From: a virus
Reading direction: 5' to 3' (one strand)
Length of the DNA stretch: 64,000 bases
IMG/VR virus record: IMGVR_UViG_3300032116_014939
Coordinates: 1-64,000 of that record
Shown here one piece after another: positions 1 through 6,254 of the stretch. The notes under the pieces were generated by a model that did not search any database, was not told the DNA's origin, and was given only the letters and a program-made list of their open reading frames with translations. The translations under genes were made by a program, and so were the position numbers. Numbering within the stretch: position 1 is the stretch's first letter; the number at the start of each line of letters is the position of its first letter.

Positions 1-64
1 GTAATTGAATTTCATTTAATTTTTCAATCAACTCTTCGTTTTGTTTTTTATTCTTCTTAGCCAT
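1..64 (-). CDS. N-terminus of an unknown gene, cut by the window edge
   Basis: Only the first 21 codons are present. The product begins MAKKNKKQNEEL and is Lys/Asn/Glu-rich, so a charged helix is likely. The start is supported by a host-type promoter about 30 bp upstream. No function can be assigned. Confidence 0.6.
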   Translation of the reverse strand, partial: MAKKNKKQNEELIEKLNEIQL

Positions 65-94
65 AATTTTTATTTTTCGTTTTTATTTCTTTTA

Positions 95-125
95 CAAATA
101 TATAAAGTATTTCTGATACTATCAA
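95..125 (-). promoter_or_regulatory. Bacteroidota-type promoter (TTG-N20-TATATTTG)
   Basis: Read on the minus strand: TTG at 123-125, 20 nt, then TATATTTG at 95-102. This fits the Bacteroidota primary-sigma consensus (-33 TTG, -7 TAnnTTTG). It drives the gene that leaves the left edge. Confidence 0.7.
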
Positions 126-128
126 ATT

Positions 129-728
129 TTATCTTACCAAACTTACAAAACCTTTTTGGTAATGTGGTGTTCCTTTGTCATCACGGTAATACATCTTCCA
201 AGTGTATATGCCCGACTCACAATAGTACCCACTGTTATTAACATTACCAGTCCAATATTGTGATTGTGATTCAATAACACAAACCAGTTGGCCCCATTGG
301 GTATAAATCTCCAATCGTGGATTGAATACATTGGTTCCCTTGAAGGAAAATATATCATTCAACCCATCGTTGTTAGGTGAAAACGAATTGGGAACATAAA
401 GTTTATGACAGGCAGTGGTGGTGATAGTTAAAGAAGCAGTATCAGTACTACACCCATTTAAATCCACACCATACACTTCAATCAAATGATTATCGGTGGT
501 ATCATCCCAAGTCAATGAAATATCATTATCGGATTCAACCTGTCCAACACTATCAACCGTCCAGTAATAAACAACATTGTCTATGTTCTCAACAGAATAG
601 TTATGTGTCTTAAACTCCGAACACATATCAAGTACATTACCATCGTGTGTTATCGTTAGTGGTAAGGTGTCACACTGTCCAAAGAAGTGTGAAGGAATAA
701 ATAATAATACAAATAAAAGTTTTTTCAT
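129..728 (-). CDS. Secreted protein with a T9SS type-B (CHU_C) C-terminal domain
   Basis: The 199-residue product starts with a signal peptide (MKKLLFVLLFIPSHFFGQ). Residues about 105-199 match the gliding-motility-associated C-terminal domain (CHU_C family): VPNSFSPNNDGLNDIF, then an IYTQWGQLV strand, W-x-G, and a terminal strand ending in VSLVR. In Bacteroidota this domain directs outer-membrane export by the type IX secretion system. Residues 20-100 look like an Ig/PKD-type beta domain (YYWTVDSVG, ISLTWDD) with several cysteines. A phage copy would be exported by the host machinery. The cargo's function is unknown. It lies just downstream of the tRNA array. Confidence 0.8.
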   Translation of the reverse strand: MKKLLFVLLFIPSHFFGQCDTLPLTITHDGNVLDMCSEFKTHNYSVENIDNVVYYWTVDSVGQVESDNDISLTWDDTTDNHLIEVYGVDLNGCSTDTASLTITTTACHKLYVPNSFSPNNDGLNDIFSFKGTNVFNPRLEIYTQWGQLVCVIESQSQYWTGNVNNSGYYCESGIYTWKMYYRDDKGTPHYQKGFVSLVR

Positions 729-776
729 ACGAAATCAATAATATACACTAGACTTTGTAAAGTCAAAAAAAGTTGA

Positions 777-847
777 GGTCGGAGTTGGAATCGAACCAAC
801 ATAAGGGCTTTTGCAGAACCCCACTTAAACCATTCAGACATCCGACC
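777..847 (-). tRNA. tRNA-Cys(GCA)
   Basis: 71 nt. A perfect 7-bp acceptor stem (GGTCGGA/TCCGACC on the plus strand), a T-arm with GGTTCGATTCC and anticodon loop CTGCAAA. Last gene of the leftward array. Confidence 0.9.
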
Positions 848-855
848 TTGTAAGC

Positions 856-942
856 GGAGAGCAGTGGACTCGAACCACGCCCAACTTAATGGGTTACTGT
901 TTAGCAAACATTCGGGGTCACCATTACCCTCCTTTACTCTCC
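856..942 (-). tRNA. tRNA-Ser(GCT)
   Basis: 87 nt class II tRNA with a long variable arm. Acceptor stem GGAGAGT/GCTCTCC, anticodon loop TTGCTAA. One mismatch is seen in the anticodon stem. Confidence 0.82.
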
Positions 943-950
943 ATGTTAGT

Positions 951-1021
951 GTGTCTAACCAGATTCGAACTGGTGCTAACAGAACCACAATCTGTCGTGC
1001 TCGCCTCTACACCATAGACAC
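951..1021 (-). tRNA. tRNA-His(GTG)
   Basis: Acceptor GTGTCTA/TAGACAC, anticodon loop ATTGTGG. A G at -1 (plus-strand C at 1022) is available, as expected for tRNA-His. Confidence 0.88.
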
Positions 1022-1125
1022 CGTGTAAAAAACACACTCTCAAGCATTCTACTCCCTGCATGACGGAATTGTATCTTACTTAGCCCACCGTCCTCAGTAT
1101 GGGTACTTGAGTTTATGTGTTTTGT
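1022..1125 (-). other. Structured spacer between tRNA genes
   Basis: About 100 bp with no ORF and no tRNA. Two nested perfect pairings enclose it: 1030-1036 with 1116-1122 (7 bp) and 1039-1044 with 1106-1111 (6 bp). This suggests a folded RNA domain within the tRNA precursor. Function unknown. Confidence 0.45.
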
Positions 1126-1207
1126 ACCCCTTGTAGGAGTCGAACCTACACGTCTTTAAGACAATGGTTTCTAAGACCACCCTGGTTACCAGTTACAGCA
1201 AAGAGGT
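1126..1207 (-). tRNA. tRNA-Leu(TAG)
   Basis: 82 nt class II tRNA. Acceptor ACCTCTT/AAGGGGT with one G-U, variable-arm stem GTCTT/AAGAC, anticodon loop CTTAGAA. Confidence 0.88.
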
Positions 1208-1215
1208 AAATAAGC

Positions 1216-1301
1216 GGAAGAGATAGGACTCGAACCTACACATCAGTTTCCCGATACCGGTTTTCAAGACCGGGGCGATACCAATTACGCTTTACTCTTC
1301 C
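1216..1301 (-). tRNA. tRNA-Ser(TGA)
   Basis: 86 nt class II tRNA. Perfect acceptor GGAAGAG/CTCTTCC, anticodon stem-loop CCGGT-CTTGAAA-ACCGG, discriminator G. Confidence 0.9.
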
Positions 1302-1526
1302 AAAGTTCCCCACCCTGAGATTATGGTGAGTAGTCATATCGGTTTTTTTGCTGTTTGAAAAACCTGCTGGGCATCCCCGATAAAAAAGTCAGTTCTTTAC
1401 GTCGGCAGTGATGAACCTATCTACTGTTTTATCCCGAATCGATTGCCTTTGGGAGGCGTTTTTTAACCCTATCCATTGTTAAATGAGTCTTGGATAAAAG
1501 ACTGGTGAGTATCTCTTACTCATTGT
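1302..1526 (-). other. Hairpin-rich spacer, candidate ncRNA
   Basis: 225 bp without an ORF. Perfect stems are visible: 1341-1347 with 1358-1364 (GGTTTTT/AAAAACC), 1445-1448 with 1454-1457 (GCCT/AGGC), 1470-1475 with 1491-1496 (TATCCA/TGGATA), and GAGTA/TACTC near 1506-1521. Strand is inferred from the flanking tRNAs. Confidence 0.45.
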
Positions 1527-1615
1527 AGTCAGGACAGGATTCGAACCTGTGCTCCCCATTACAGGGAACGTTGTACAGCCCCCGAAGCGGCTGTGACACC
1601 AATTGCCACCTGACT
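1527..1615 (-). tRNA. Class II tRNA-like gene, 8-nt anticodon loop, identity unclear
   Basis: 89 nt. The acceptor AGTCAGG/CCTGACT is perfect, the T-arm ACAGG-TTCGAAT-CCTGT is canonical, and there is a long variable arm. The anticodon stem CAGCC/GGCTG is perfect but encloses 8 nt (GCTTCGGG) instead of 7, so the anticodon cannot be read with confidence. It shares its acceptor and T-arm with the elements at 1834 and 2059. Confidence 0.55.
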
Positions 1616-1833
1616 ATATAAAAACACCCTTATCTATCCAACTTACAGGTGTTATGGCTGTCCTCATTGCTGAGTTAGGAATAAACTGTCTTGCTCCCCT
1701 TCGTGATGGGTTTTACCGACCTTAGTAGTCAACTAGAAGGTAATATATATACAAACCTTCAACTCTCCCCTATGGTTATCACACCATTTCTCATCGTATG
1801 GGACATACTATCTGATGATTAGTCAGAACGTGT
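1616..1833 (-). other. Hairpin-rich spacer, candidate ncRNA
   Basis: 218 bp without an ORF or recognisable tRNA. A perfect 6-bp stem joins 1623-1628 (AACACC) to 1648-1653 (GGTGTT), followed by a CTCA-TTGC-TGAG hairpin. Nothing else was identified. Confidence 0.4.
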
Positions 1834-1899
1834 AGTCAGAACAGGATTCGAACCTGCAATCTTCCTTGTTAGGAGCTTTGCCAATTAAGTTACCTGACT
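1834..1899 (-). pseudogene. Truncated tRNA-like element
   Basis: 66 nt. Acceptor AGTCAGG/TCTGACT and T-arm GCAGG-TTCGAAT-CCTGT are intact, but the anticodon arm collapses to TCCT-AACA-AGGA with no 7-nt loop. It may be a decayed tRNA or a tRNA-like processing element. It is related to its neighbours at 1527 and 2059 by the shared ends. Confidence 0.5.
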
Positions 1900-2058
1900 A
1901 TGGTGGTAGGATTGCTTTTTTATAGAAGAGCTCGCCTGCCTCAGAACTTCTTTGAGGATGAGAAGTCCTCTGTGTTGTGAAAGTCGGTAAAAATGCACTT
2001 TTACACCCTTTGTCCTGAACATAAACTATTCCTTTCTCAAGGGAACAACACGTTTAGT
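1900..2058 (-). other. Hairpin-rich spacer, candidate ncRNA
   Basis: 159 bp without an ORF. A strong hairpin, CAGA-ACTTCT paired with AGAAGT-TCTG around a short loop, lies near 1940-1972. No tRNA is present. Confidence 0.4.
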
Positions 2059-2148
2059 AGTCAGGGCCGGACTCGAACCGGATACCGTTCTCGACGGATT
2101 AGACAACCTTACGGATTTGGGTCCCTCCCTCATTACGCCCACCTGACT
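2059..2148 (-). tRNA. Class II tRNA-like gene with irregular anticodon arm
   Basis: 90 nt. Acceptor AGTCAGG/CCTGACT and T-arm CCGG-TTCGAGT-CCGG are intact and the variable arm is long. The anticodon arm pairs only over about 3 bp (ACC/GGT), leaving an 11-nt loop, and no U33-anticodon reading is convincing. Confidence 0.5.
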
Positions 2149-2261
2149 CCGACAAAGATATGGTAAGTTTTTCAATCTACCAAATCTTTTTTTATTCTTC
2201 TCTTCCCCATATTAACCATCCTATGAAGATTCCAATTACAATACCTGATGCCATATTTTTC

Positions 2262-2564
2262 TTATTCTGATAAATCTTTTTCTATTTCTTCATACCATTC
2301 TTCAACCGCAAATAATAATTGGATAAATTCACCATCTTCATCCGATTCATATTTTACGTGGAACCCACCTGTTGATACATCTGTTTTTTCTTTAAACGCC
2401 ATCTTTAATAATCGTCTTGCTTCTTGTCTCAATTCAGGAACCGTTGGAATACCTTCGTCAGAAGCCGCCCACTCCCAATTCAATACTTCCATTACTTTTC
2501 GGACTTGTTCAAACTTGAAGTAGTCCATTATACTATCAATTGCGTCTTGTTGTTTCTGTGTCAT
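2262..2564 (-). CDS. Hypothetical protein, 100 aa
   Basis: Acidic, mostly helical small protein (starts MTQKQQDAIDSIMDYF; ends in an E/D-rich helix). One bp separates it from the upstream 142-aa gene, so both are probably made from the promoter at 2999. No family is recognised. The pair sits inside the tRNA array. Confidence 0.75.
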   Translation of the reverse strand: MTQKQQDAIDSIMDYFKFEQVRKVMEVLNWEWAASDEGIPTVPELRQEARRLLKMAFKEKTDVSTGGFHVKYESDEDGEFIQLLFAVEEWYEEIEKDLSE

Positions 2565-2565
2565 A

Positions 2566-2994
2566 TTATTTATCTAAATCTTTATCGTTATCCATCAACT
2601 TAATAAGAGCCTCCTTTTGTTTTTCTTTCTTCACCATCTCAATCATCTTCTTGATAACCGCAATGTTCCCTTCTCTCTTATCTTTGAAGAAATCAAAATA
2701 CATCGGTGGAAACTTCCAACTCTTAATCGTATAGTCAAATCCCAAAATCTCATTTGGTGTGGTATCAGTTCTAATATCCACAAAGTATGAATAATTATCT
2801 TCAAACCATCCGAACACTTGTTGGTGTGGTGGTGCGGAACATCCGATTTCAGGTTGTGATTCTCTATCTGAATAGCAAAACGCATACCCAATACTATATC
2901 CCTCATCAATATCGTAATACCCCCAACAAGGTTCATTAAATCCAAGTTCTTTGAGTTCCAAAGCAATTTCGTATGTAACAAATTCTTTTTCCAT
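2566..2994 (-). CDS. Hypothetical phage protein, 142 aa
   Basis: Begins MEKEFVTYEIALELKELGFN and has a central segment CSAPPHQQVFGWFEDNYSY. I recall similar proteins being widespread in Bacteroidota phages and prophages, but no function is known to me. A host-type promoter with its -7 box about 5 bp upstream of the start codon supports this start and implies a very short leader. Confidence 0.78.
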   Translation of the reverse strand: MEKEFVTYEIALELKELGFNEPCWGYYDIDEGYSIGYAFCYSDRESQPEIGCSAPPHQQVFGWFEDNYSYFVDIRTDTTPNEILGFDYTIKSWKFPPMYFDFFKDKREGNIAVIKKMIEMVKKEKQKEALIKLMDNDKDLDK

Positions 2995-2998
2995 AAGA

Positions 2999-3029
2999 CA
3001 AATATAAGGTAAGTTTATTAATTAAACAA
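2999..3029 (-). promoter_or_regulatory. Bacteroidota-type promoter
   Basis: TTG at 3027-3029, exactly 20 nt, TATATTTG at 2999-3006 (minus strand). It is placed between tRNA-Gln and the two-gene unit 2994-2262. Confidence 0.72.
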
Positions 3030-3037
3030 AAAAAAGT

Positions 3038-3107
3038 TGTCCCTGATGGATTCGAACCACCATTATCTGAACCAAAATCAGATGTCCTGCCTTTAGACGA
3101 AGGGACA
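3038..3107 (-). tRNA. tRNA-Gln(TTG)
   Basis: 70 nt. Perfect acceptor TGTCCCT/AGGGACA, anticodon stem-loop TCTGA-TTTTGGT-TCAGA. Confidence 0.9.
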
Positions 3108-3168
3108 ATATGGAGCGTAGTGGGGCTGCAGTCCCCTGAGGCACCTACGCAAGTTACTCCTCTTTAGC
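3108..3168 (-). other. Spacer with a two-tier hairpin
   Basis: GCGTAG at 3115-3120 pairs perfectly with CTACGC at 3145-3150, and inside it GGGG 3122-3125 pairs with CCCC 3133-3136 around a 7-nt loop. The G+C content is high for this genome. It may be a small stable RNA or a processing signal. Confidence 0.4.
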
Positions 3169-3240
3169 GGCTCCAACGGGATTCGAACCCGTACCACACG
3201 GCGTGACAAGCCGGCATTGTAGCCATTCAACCATGGAGCC
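3169..3240 (-). tRNA. tRNA-Asp(GTC)
   Basis: 72 nt. Perfect acceptor GGCTCCA/TGGAGCC, anticodon loop TTGTCAC. Confidence 0.9.
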
Positions 3241-3398
3241 AAAAGTGGGTGGAATCAGAGGCCTTCTGTCCACCGAGACCTCGTCGTTGACTTTCGTCAG
3301 AGCGTACCGAGACACTTTTTAAAACCCCATCTTCATCGGATTAACGGACCGACTGCCATATCGGAGGTGGGGGTTGTCCTGTTAATTCAGAACCTCGT
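3241..3398 (-). other. Hairpin-rich spacer, candidate ncRNA
   Basis: 158 bp without an ORF. GGTGGA 3248-3253 pairs with TCCACC 3269-3274, and CAGA/TCTG extends it. A TGAC-TTTC-GTCA hairpin follows, and CCCCA near 3333 can pair with TGGGG near 3370. Confidence 0.42.
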
Positions 3399-3470
3399 GG
3401 TACCAGGTGGATTCGAACCACCGACACAAGGATTTTCAGTCCTTTGCTCTACCAACTGAGCTATGGTACC
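3399..3470 (-). tRNA. tRNA-Phe(GAA)
   Basis: 72 nt. Acceptor GGTACCA/TGGTACC, anticodon stem-loop AAGGA-CTGAAAA-TCCTT. Confidence 0.92.
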
Positions 3471-3478
3471 ATTATAGT

Positions 3479-3552
<74 letters not shown>

Positions 3553-3560
3553 AATTAAGT

Positions 3561-3634
3561 TCTCACGGTTGGAATCGAACCAACGACCTTTTGTGTATCA
3601 GACAAATGCTCTAAGCCAACTGAGCTACGTGAGA
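3561..3634 (-). tRNA. tRNA-Ile(GAT)
   Basis: 74 nt. Perfect acceptor TCTCACG/CGTGAGA, anticodon stem-loop TTTGT-CTGATAC-ACAAA. Confidence 0.92.
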
Positions 3635-3642
3635 ATATTAGA

Positions 3643-3715
3643 GCCTCCAGTCGGAATCGAACCAACGACCTACTGATTACAAATCAGTCGCTCTGACCTG
3701 CTGAGCTATGGAGGC
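3643..3715 (-). tRNA. tRNA-Thr(TGT)
   Basis: 73 nt. Perfect acceptor GCCTCCA/TGGAGGC, anticodon stem-loop ACTGA-TTTGTAA-TCAGT. Confidence 0.92.
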
Positions 3716-3721
3716 TTGTTG

Positions 3722-3793
3722 CACGACAGTAGGGACTCGAACCCCAAACAACGGTTTTGGAGACCGTGATGATACCATTTCACCACTGACGTG
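3722..3793 (-). tRNA. tRNA-Trp(CCA)
   Basis: 72 nt. Acceptor CACGTCA/TGTCGTG with one mismatch, anticodon stem-loop ACGGT-CTCCAAA-ACCGT. Confidence 0.88.
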
Positions 3794-3800
3794 TTTAAGT

Positions 3801-3874
3801 GACCCCGGTGGGACTCGAACCCACGACTCCCTCATTAAAAGTGAGGTGCTCTAAACCTGCTGAGCTACGAAGTC
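3801..3874 (-). tRNA. tRNA-Lys(TTT)
   Basis: 74 nt. Acceptor GACTTCG/CGGGGTC with two G-U pairs, anticodon stem-loop CCTCA-CTTTTAA-TGAGG. Confidence 0.9.
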
Positions 3875-3885
3875 ATTATTTTTGC

Positions 3886-3956
3886 GGTGATGGGGAATTT
3901 CGAAATCCCGACCCTCTGATTAACAGTCAGATGCTCCACCTCTGAGCTACATCACC
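3886..3956 (-). tRNA. tRNA-Asn(GTT)
   Basis: 71 nt. Perfect acceptor GGTGATG/CATCACC, anticodon stem-loop TCTGA-CTGTTAA-TCAGA. Promoter-proximal tRNA of the array. No clear promoter is seen between it and the terminator at 3981. Confidence 0.92.
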
Positions 3957-3980
3957 ATTTTCCCAATATGTCAAAGAACC

Positions 3981-4017
3981 AAAAAAAAACCCTGAACTTT
4001 TTTGTAGTCCAGGGTTT
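3981..4017 (-). terminator. Rho-independent terminator of the 37-aa unit
   Basis: On the minus strand an 8-bp stem AAACCCTG/CAGGGTTT is followed by a run of T. It ends the short unit that starts at the promoter 4183-4213 and would separate it from the tRNA array. Confidence 0.75.
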
Positions 4018-4039
4018 CCTTATATATTTGATGATACGA

Positions 4040-4153
4040 TTACATCTTATTAAGAACCCTGAACTTACGGCAATCCTGCCCCTTAATCGTAAACCACGAT
4101 TGGCCCACGTTTGTCGGGAGATTACTTACGTTATGTGTTGAGTTCTGTTTCAT
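4040..4153 (-). CDS. Small hypothetical protein, 37 aa
   Basis: An ATG ORF in its own transcription unit. The product starts MKQNSTHNVSNLPTNVGQSW and is basic at the C-terminus (CRKFRVLNKM). The promoter at 4183 and terminator at 3981 frame it exactly, with a leader of about 20 nt. No homologue is recognised. The alternative is that the transcript is a small RNA and the ORF is incidental. Confidence 0.55.
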   Translation of the reverse strand: MKQNSTHNVSNLPTNVGQSWFTIKGQDCRKFRVLNKM

Positions 4154-4182
4154 TGTTTTCTTATTAAATATCAATTGTTTTA

Positions 4183-4213
4183 CAAAAGTACTACTATTTT
4201 TGAGTTATGTCAA
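4183..4213 (-). promoter_or_regulatory. Bacteroidota-type promoter
   Basis: TTG at 4211-4213, 20 nt, TACTTTTG at 4183-4190 on the minus strand; the -33 region reads TTGACA. Drives the 37-aa unit. Confidence 0.75.
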
Positions 4214-4268
4214 GTTTTTTTTCATTTTAGTTTCAAATTTTAAATAAAATTATTACTATTTACATAAT

Positions 4269-4934
4269 ATGAACACTAGTGAATTACAACTAAAAAGATT
4301 AATGGACACTGTTGTTAAAATGTTATCTGTAATTAATGCAGATGGTATAACATTGCGTTTAACAGGTGAATATAAAAAATCATTTCATTACAAAAAAGCA
4401 CCTGTCTATACAATAGAAAACCCTAAAAACTTACCATACACCCATGAAGCTCTCTCAGGTTACATTGATGAAGAAATACATTCGTTAAGAAAATTTTTTC
4501 CTGAGGTTAACATCGCTCCACAATTTTTATATTATTTAGATTGCGATGATTTATATATCCCACAAAAAAGTTTAAATGAAATTAATAGTTGTCTTGTGGG
4601 AAAACCATTTAAATTAGATTCCCAATATGAACGTAAAAAAATAACGATTGAAGGTCGTTTTTCTAAAGACTTTTATATTGAAGTTGATGCCGAAATGATT
4701 GTCATAGACGTTAATTTATTAGTTAAATCTATGGAAATAACATTAGATGGTGAAGTTTACTATGGATTTGATGAAGATGAAATACTTGACATACTTCACG
4801 ATAAGTTTGACCACCATATTGATGAGCTAATATGGGGATGTCTAACTGAGGATATAACAAACAACAAATCTTTCGTTGATTTTAACTGGATGGGTTGGCA
4901 TGTGAATACTAACTATATGTTACCTTACTCCTGA
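4269..4934 (+). CDS. Hypothetical protein, 221 aa
   Basis: One of few rightward genes. Mixed alpha/beta, acidic, with no signal peptide or membrane segment. No catalytic motif was recognised. Its 3' end overlaps the convergent 185-aa gene by 10 bp. The sequence before the start reads TATTTACATAATATG, a degenerate form of the TATTTATA box discussed in the findings. Confidence 0.75.
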   Translation: MNTSELQLKRLMDTVVKMLSVINADGITLRLTGEYKKSFHYKKAPVYTIENPKNLPYTHEALSGYIDEEIHSLRKFFPEVNIAPQFLYYLDCDDLYIPQKSLNEINSCLVGKPFKLDSQYERKKITIEGRFSKDFYIEVDAEMIVIDVNLLVKSMEITLDGEVYYGFDEDEILDILHDKFDHHIDELIWGCLTEDITNNKSFVDFNWMGWHVNTNYMLPYS

Positions 4935-5482
4935 ATAATAAGTGTTTCTAAATCCACAACAACACCAGTCTTATAGGTAATTTCTTCTGTGAAAATTTCA
5001 TCAATAATTTCCTTCACTTCACTTTCAATTTCAAATCCAATAGATTGGTCGTTAAGAGCTTGTTTTAAATCACGTACTCCTTCATCTGTCATTACTAAAT
5101 CCACCTCACCACCCGGTAAAATATAAACATCTACTTTAAAATATTCTCCATCTTCTTGGTCTATTATTTTAGCTTTGAAATCAAAACTGTATCCACCTGA
5201 AAAGTTATATCGGTCTGTTTTGAAGGTTTTCTGTAATAGTTCTTCAGTCAATTTAACCGATTGTTCCCTACCCAAAAAGTCCCTTAATAATTCAATCAGG
5301 ATATTAAAGTCTCTTTCCCACACATCAACTTCAAAGAAATCCATAATCATATTATCAATATGTGGTTGTTCACCTTTCCTAACTTGTTTCTCAAACAATT
5401 TCTTAATCAAATTTTTAAAATTTGGTTTATCCAACTCTTCCTTCAAAAATTTATTTTGTTCCTCTGTTATTAGGTATTTCAT
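4925..5482 (-). CDS. Hypothetical protein with an ITEEQ/LKE leader, 185 aa
   Basis: Starts MKYLITEEQNKFLKEELD. This leader, with ITEEQ and an LxE site, recurs in other proteins of this window (7074, 8998) and resembles T4-type capsid-targeting peptides in position and in the (I/L)xE end. The rest (residues 20-185) has no recognised domain. A TATTTATT box lies at 5487-5494. Confidence 0.75.
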   Translation of the reverse strand: MKYLITEEQNKFLKEELDKPNFKNLIKKLFEKQVRKGEQPHIDNMIMDFFEVDVWERDFNILIELLRDFLGREQSVKLTEELLQKTFKTDRYNFSGGYSFDFKAKIIDQEDGEYFKVDVYILPGGEVDLVMTDEGVRDLKQALNDQSIGFEIESEVKEIIDEIFTEEITYKTGVVVDLETLIIQE

Positions 5483-5486
5483 ATTA

Positions 5487-5494
5487 AATAAATA
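5487..5494 (-). promoter_or_regulatory. TATTTATT box, 4 nt before the start codon
   Basis: Member of the recurrent TATTTATA/T motif. At this distance transcription would give an almost leaderless mRNA, so a promoter role is uncertain here. Confidence 0.35.
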
Positions 5495-6067
5495 TTACCC
5501 TTCCAAAAAGGATAACACCTTTTCTTTAACTCCAAGTTGTTTGATACCCTCATTGTTCAAAGGTGTTAAGACAAAGTTATCAAGTCCCCACTCGTGTTCA
5601 TATTCCATTGAGTAACGCAATCCAGTCTTCCCCATCTCCAAGTCATCAATCGCTACCCAATGTGTAACTTCGGGATGTTCTTTTAACCACTCTTGAATCT
5701 GAACACTTCTTGTTCCTTCCAAATCCCAATTTCGGTGCCAGGTAACTTTTTCACCATCAATCGTATTGGTTGTGAAATCAATTGGTCGTTTGATGATACC
5801 TTGTTTCTCGTAGTAATCACCCATCTCTTCAACTGAACACCAAACTTTCCAATCAGAAGATACAACGATTTCAGCACCAGTCTGTTCCAAGATTTCATTC
5901 AATACCTTTATTGCCTTCTTGTCAAAGTTATCAAAGCGAGCATCAATAGGCATTGTCAATACTGATTGACTTAACTTTCGTCTAGCCTTTTTTTGTTTCT
6001 TAAATCGTGACCCCCAATTATCTGATAGACAGATAACTCCATCGTGGTCTAAAAAGATTACTTTCAT
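5495..6067 (-). CDS. HAD-family phosphatase-like protein
   Basis: 190 aa. Motif I is FLDHDGVI near the N-terminus, with the nucleophile Asp and the +2 Asp both present. Motif II is IVVSSDWK (about residue 70), and an acidic motif is AIDDLEM (about residue 143). The layout resembles the HAD domain found in RNA-repair-type proteins, with a small insertion. Likely a Mg-dependent phosphatase acting on a nucleotide or polynucleotide 3' end; the substrate is inferred. Its ATG overlaps the stop codon of the upstream 56-aa gene (ATGA). Confidence 0.8.
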   Translation of the reverse strand: MKVIFLDHDGVICLSDNWGSRFKKQKKARRKLSQSVLTMPIDARFDNFDKKAIKVLNEILEQTGAEIVVSSDWKVWCSVEEMGDYYEKQGIIKRPIDFTTNTIDGEKVTWHRNWDLEGTRSVQIQEWLKEHPEVTHWVAIDDLEMGKTGLRYSMEYEHEWGLDNFVLTPLNNEGIKQLGVKEKVLSFLEG

Positions 6068-6234
6068 TTTTTCTTTGAGTATTTTTCCCTGTTGGAAAGT
6101 TTCCTGTCAGGGTCGTATTTGTATTTGATGTCAACAGAAATCGGGCCGTTCTTGAACTTATCCAAATCATAAGTCCAAACAGCAATGGTCTCGTCCGTTT
6201 CGTAGGTTCTTGTAAATTTAGTTTTGTCGCTCAT
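6064..6234 (-). CDS. Small hypothetical protein, 56 aa
   Basis: Starts MSDKTKFTRTYETDETIAVW and ends KYSKKK. A probable single beta-sheet domain with a basic tail. Its TGA overlaps the start of the HAD gene, so the two are translationally coupled. No family is recognised. Confidence 0.65.
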   Translation of the reverse strand: MSDKTKFTRTYETDETIAVWTYDLDKFKNGPISVDIKYKYDPDRKLSNREKYSKKK

Positions 6235-6254
6235 AAGGGAGCTAAGATACGAAA

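Noticed and set aside
730-776. GACTTT-GT-AAAGTC hairpin as a terminator for the tRNA array
   Set aside because: The T run is on the wrong side for leftward transcription, so it does not fit a rho-independent terminator.
725-988. 87-codon minus-strand ORF across the first tRNA genes
   Set aside because: It runs through tRNA-Cys, tRNA-Ser and part of tRNA-His and has no protein-like composition; the tRNA folds explain the sequence.
1527-2148. tmRNA or its tRNA-like domain
   Set aside because: No G3-U70 alanine identity pair, no tag-peptide ORF and no long pseudoknot region linked to the elements.
2248-2523. 91-codon plus-strand ORF opposite the 100-aa gene
   Set aside because: Ser-rich antisense shadow without a start context; the minus-strand gene lies in an operon with a clear promoter.
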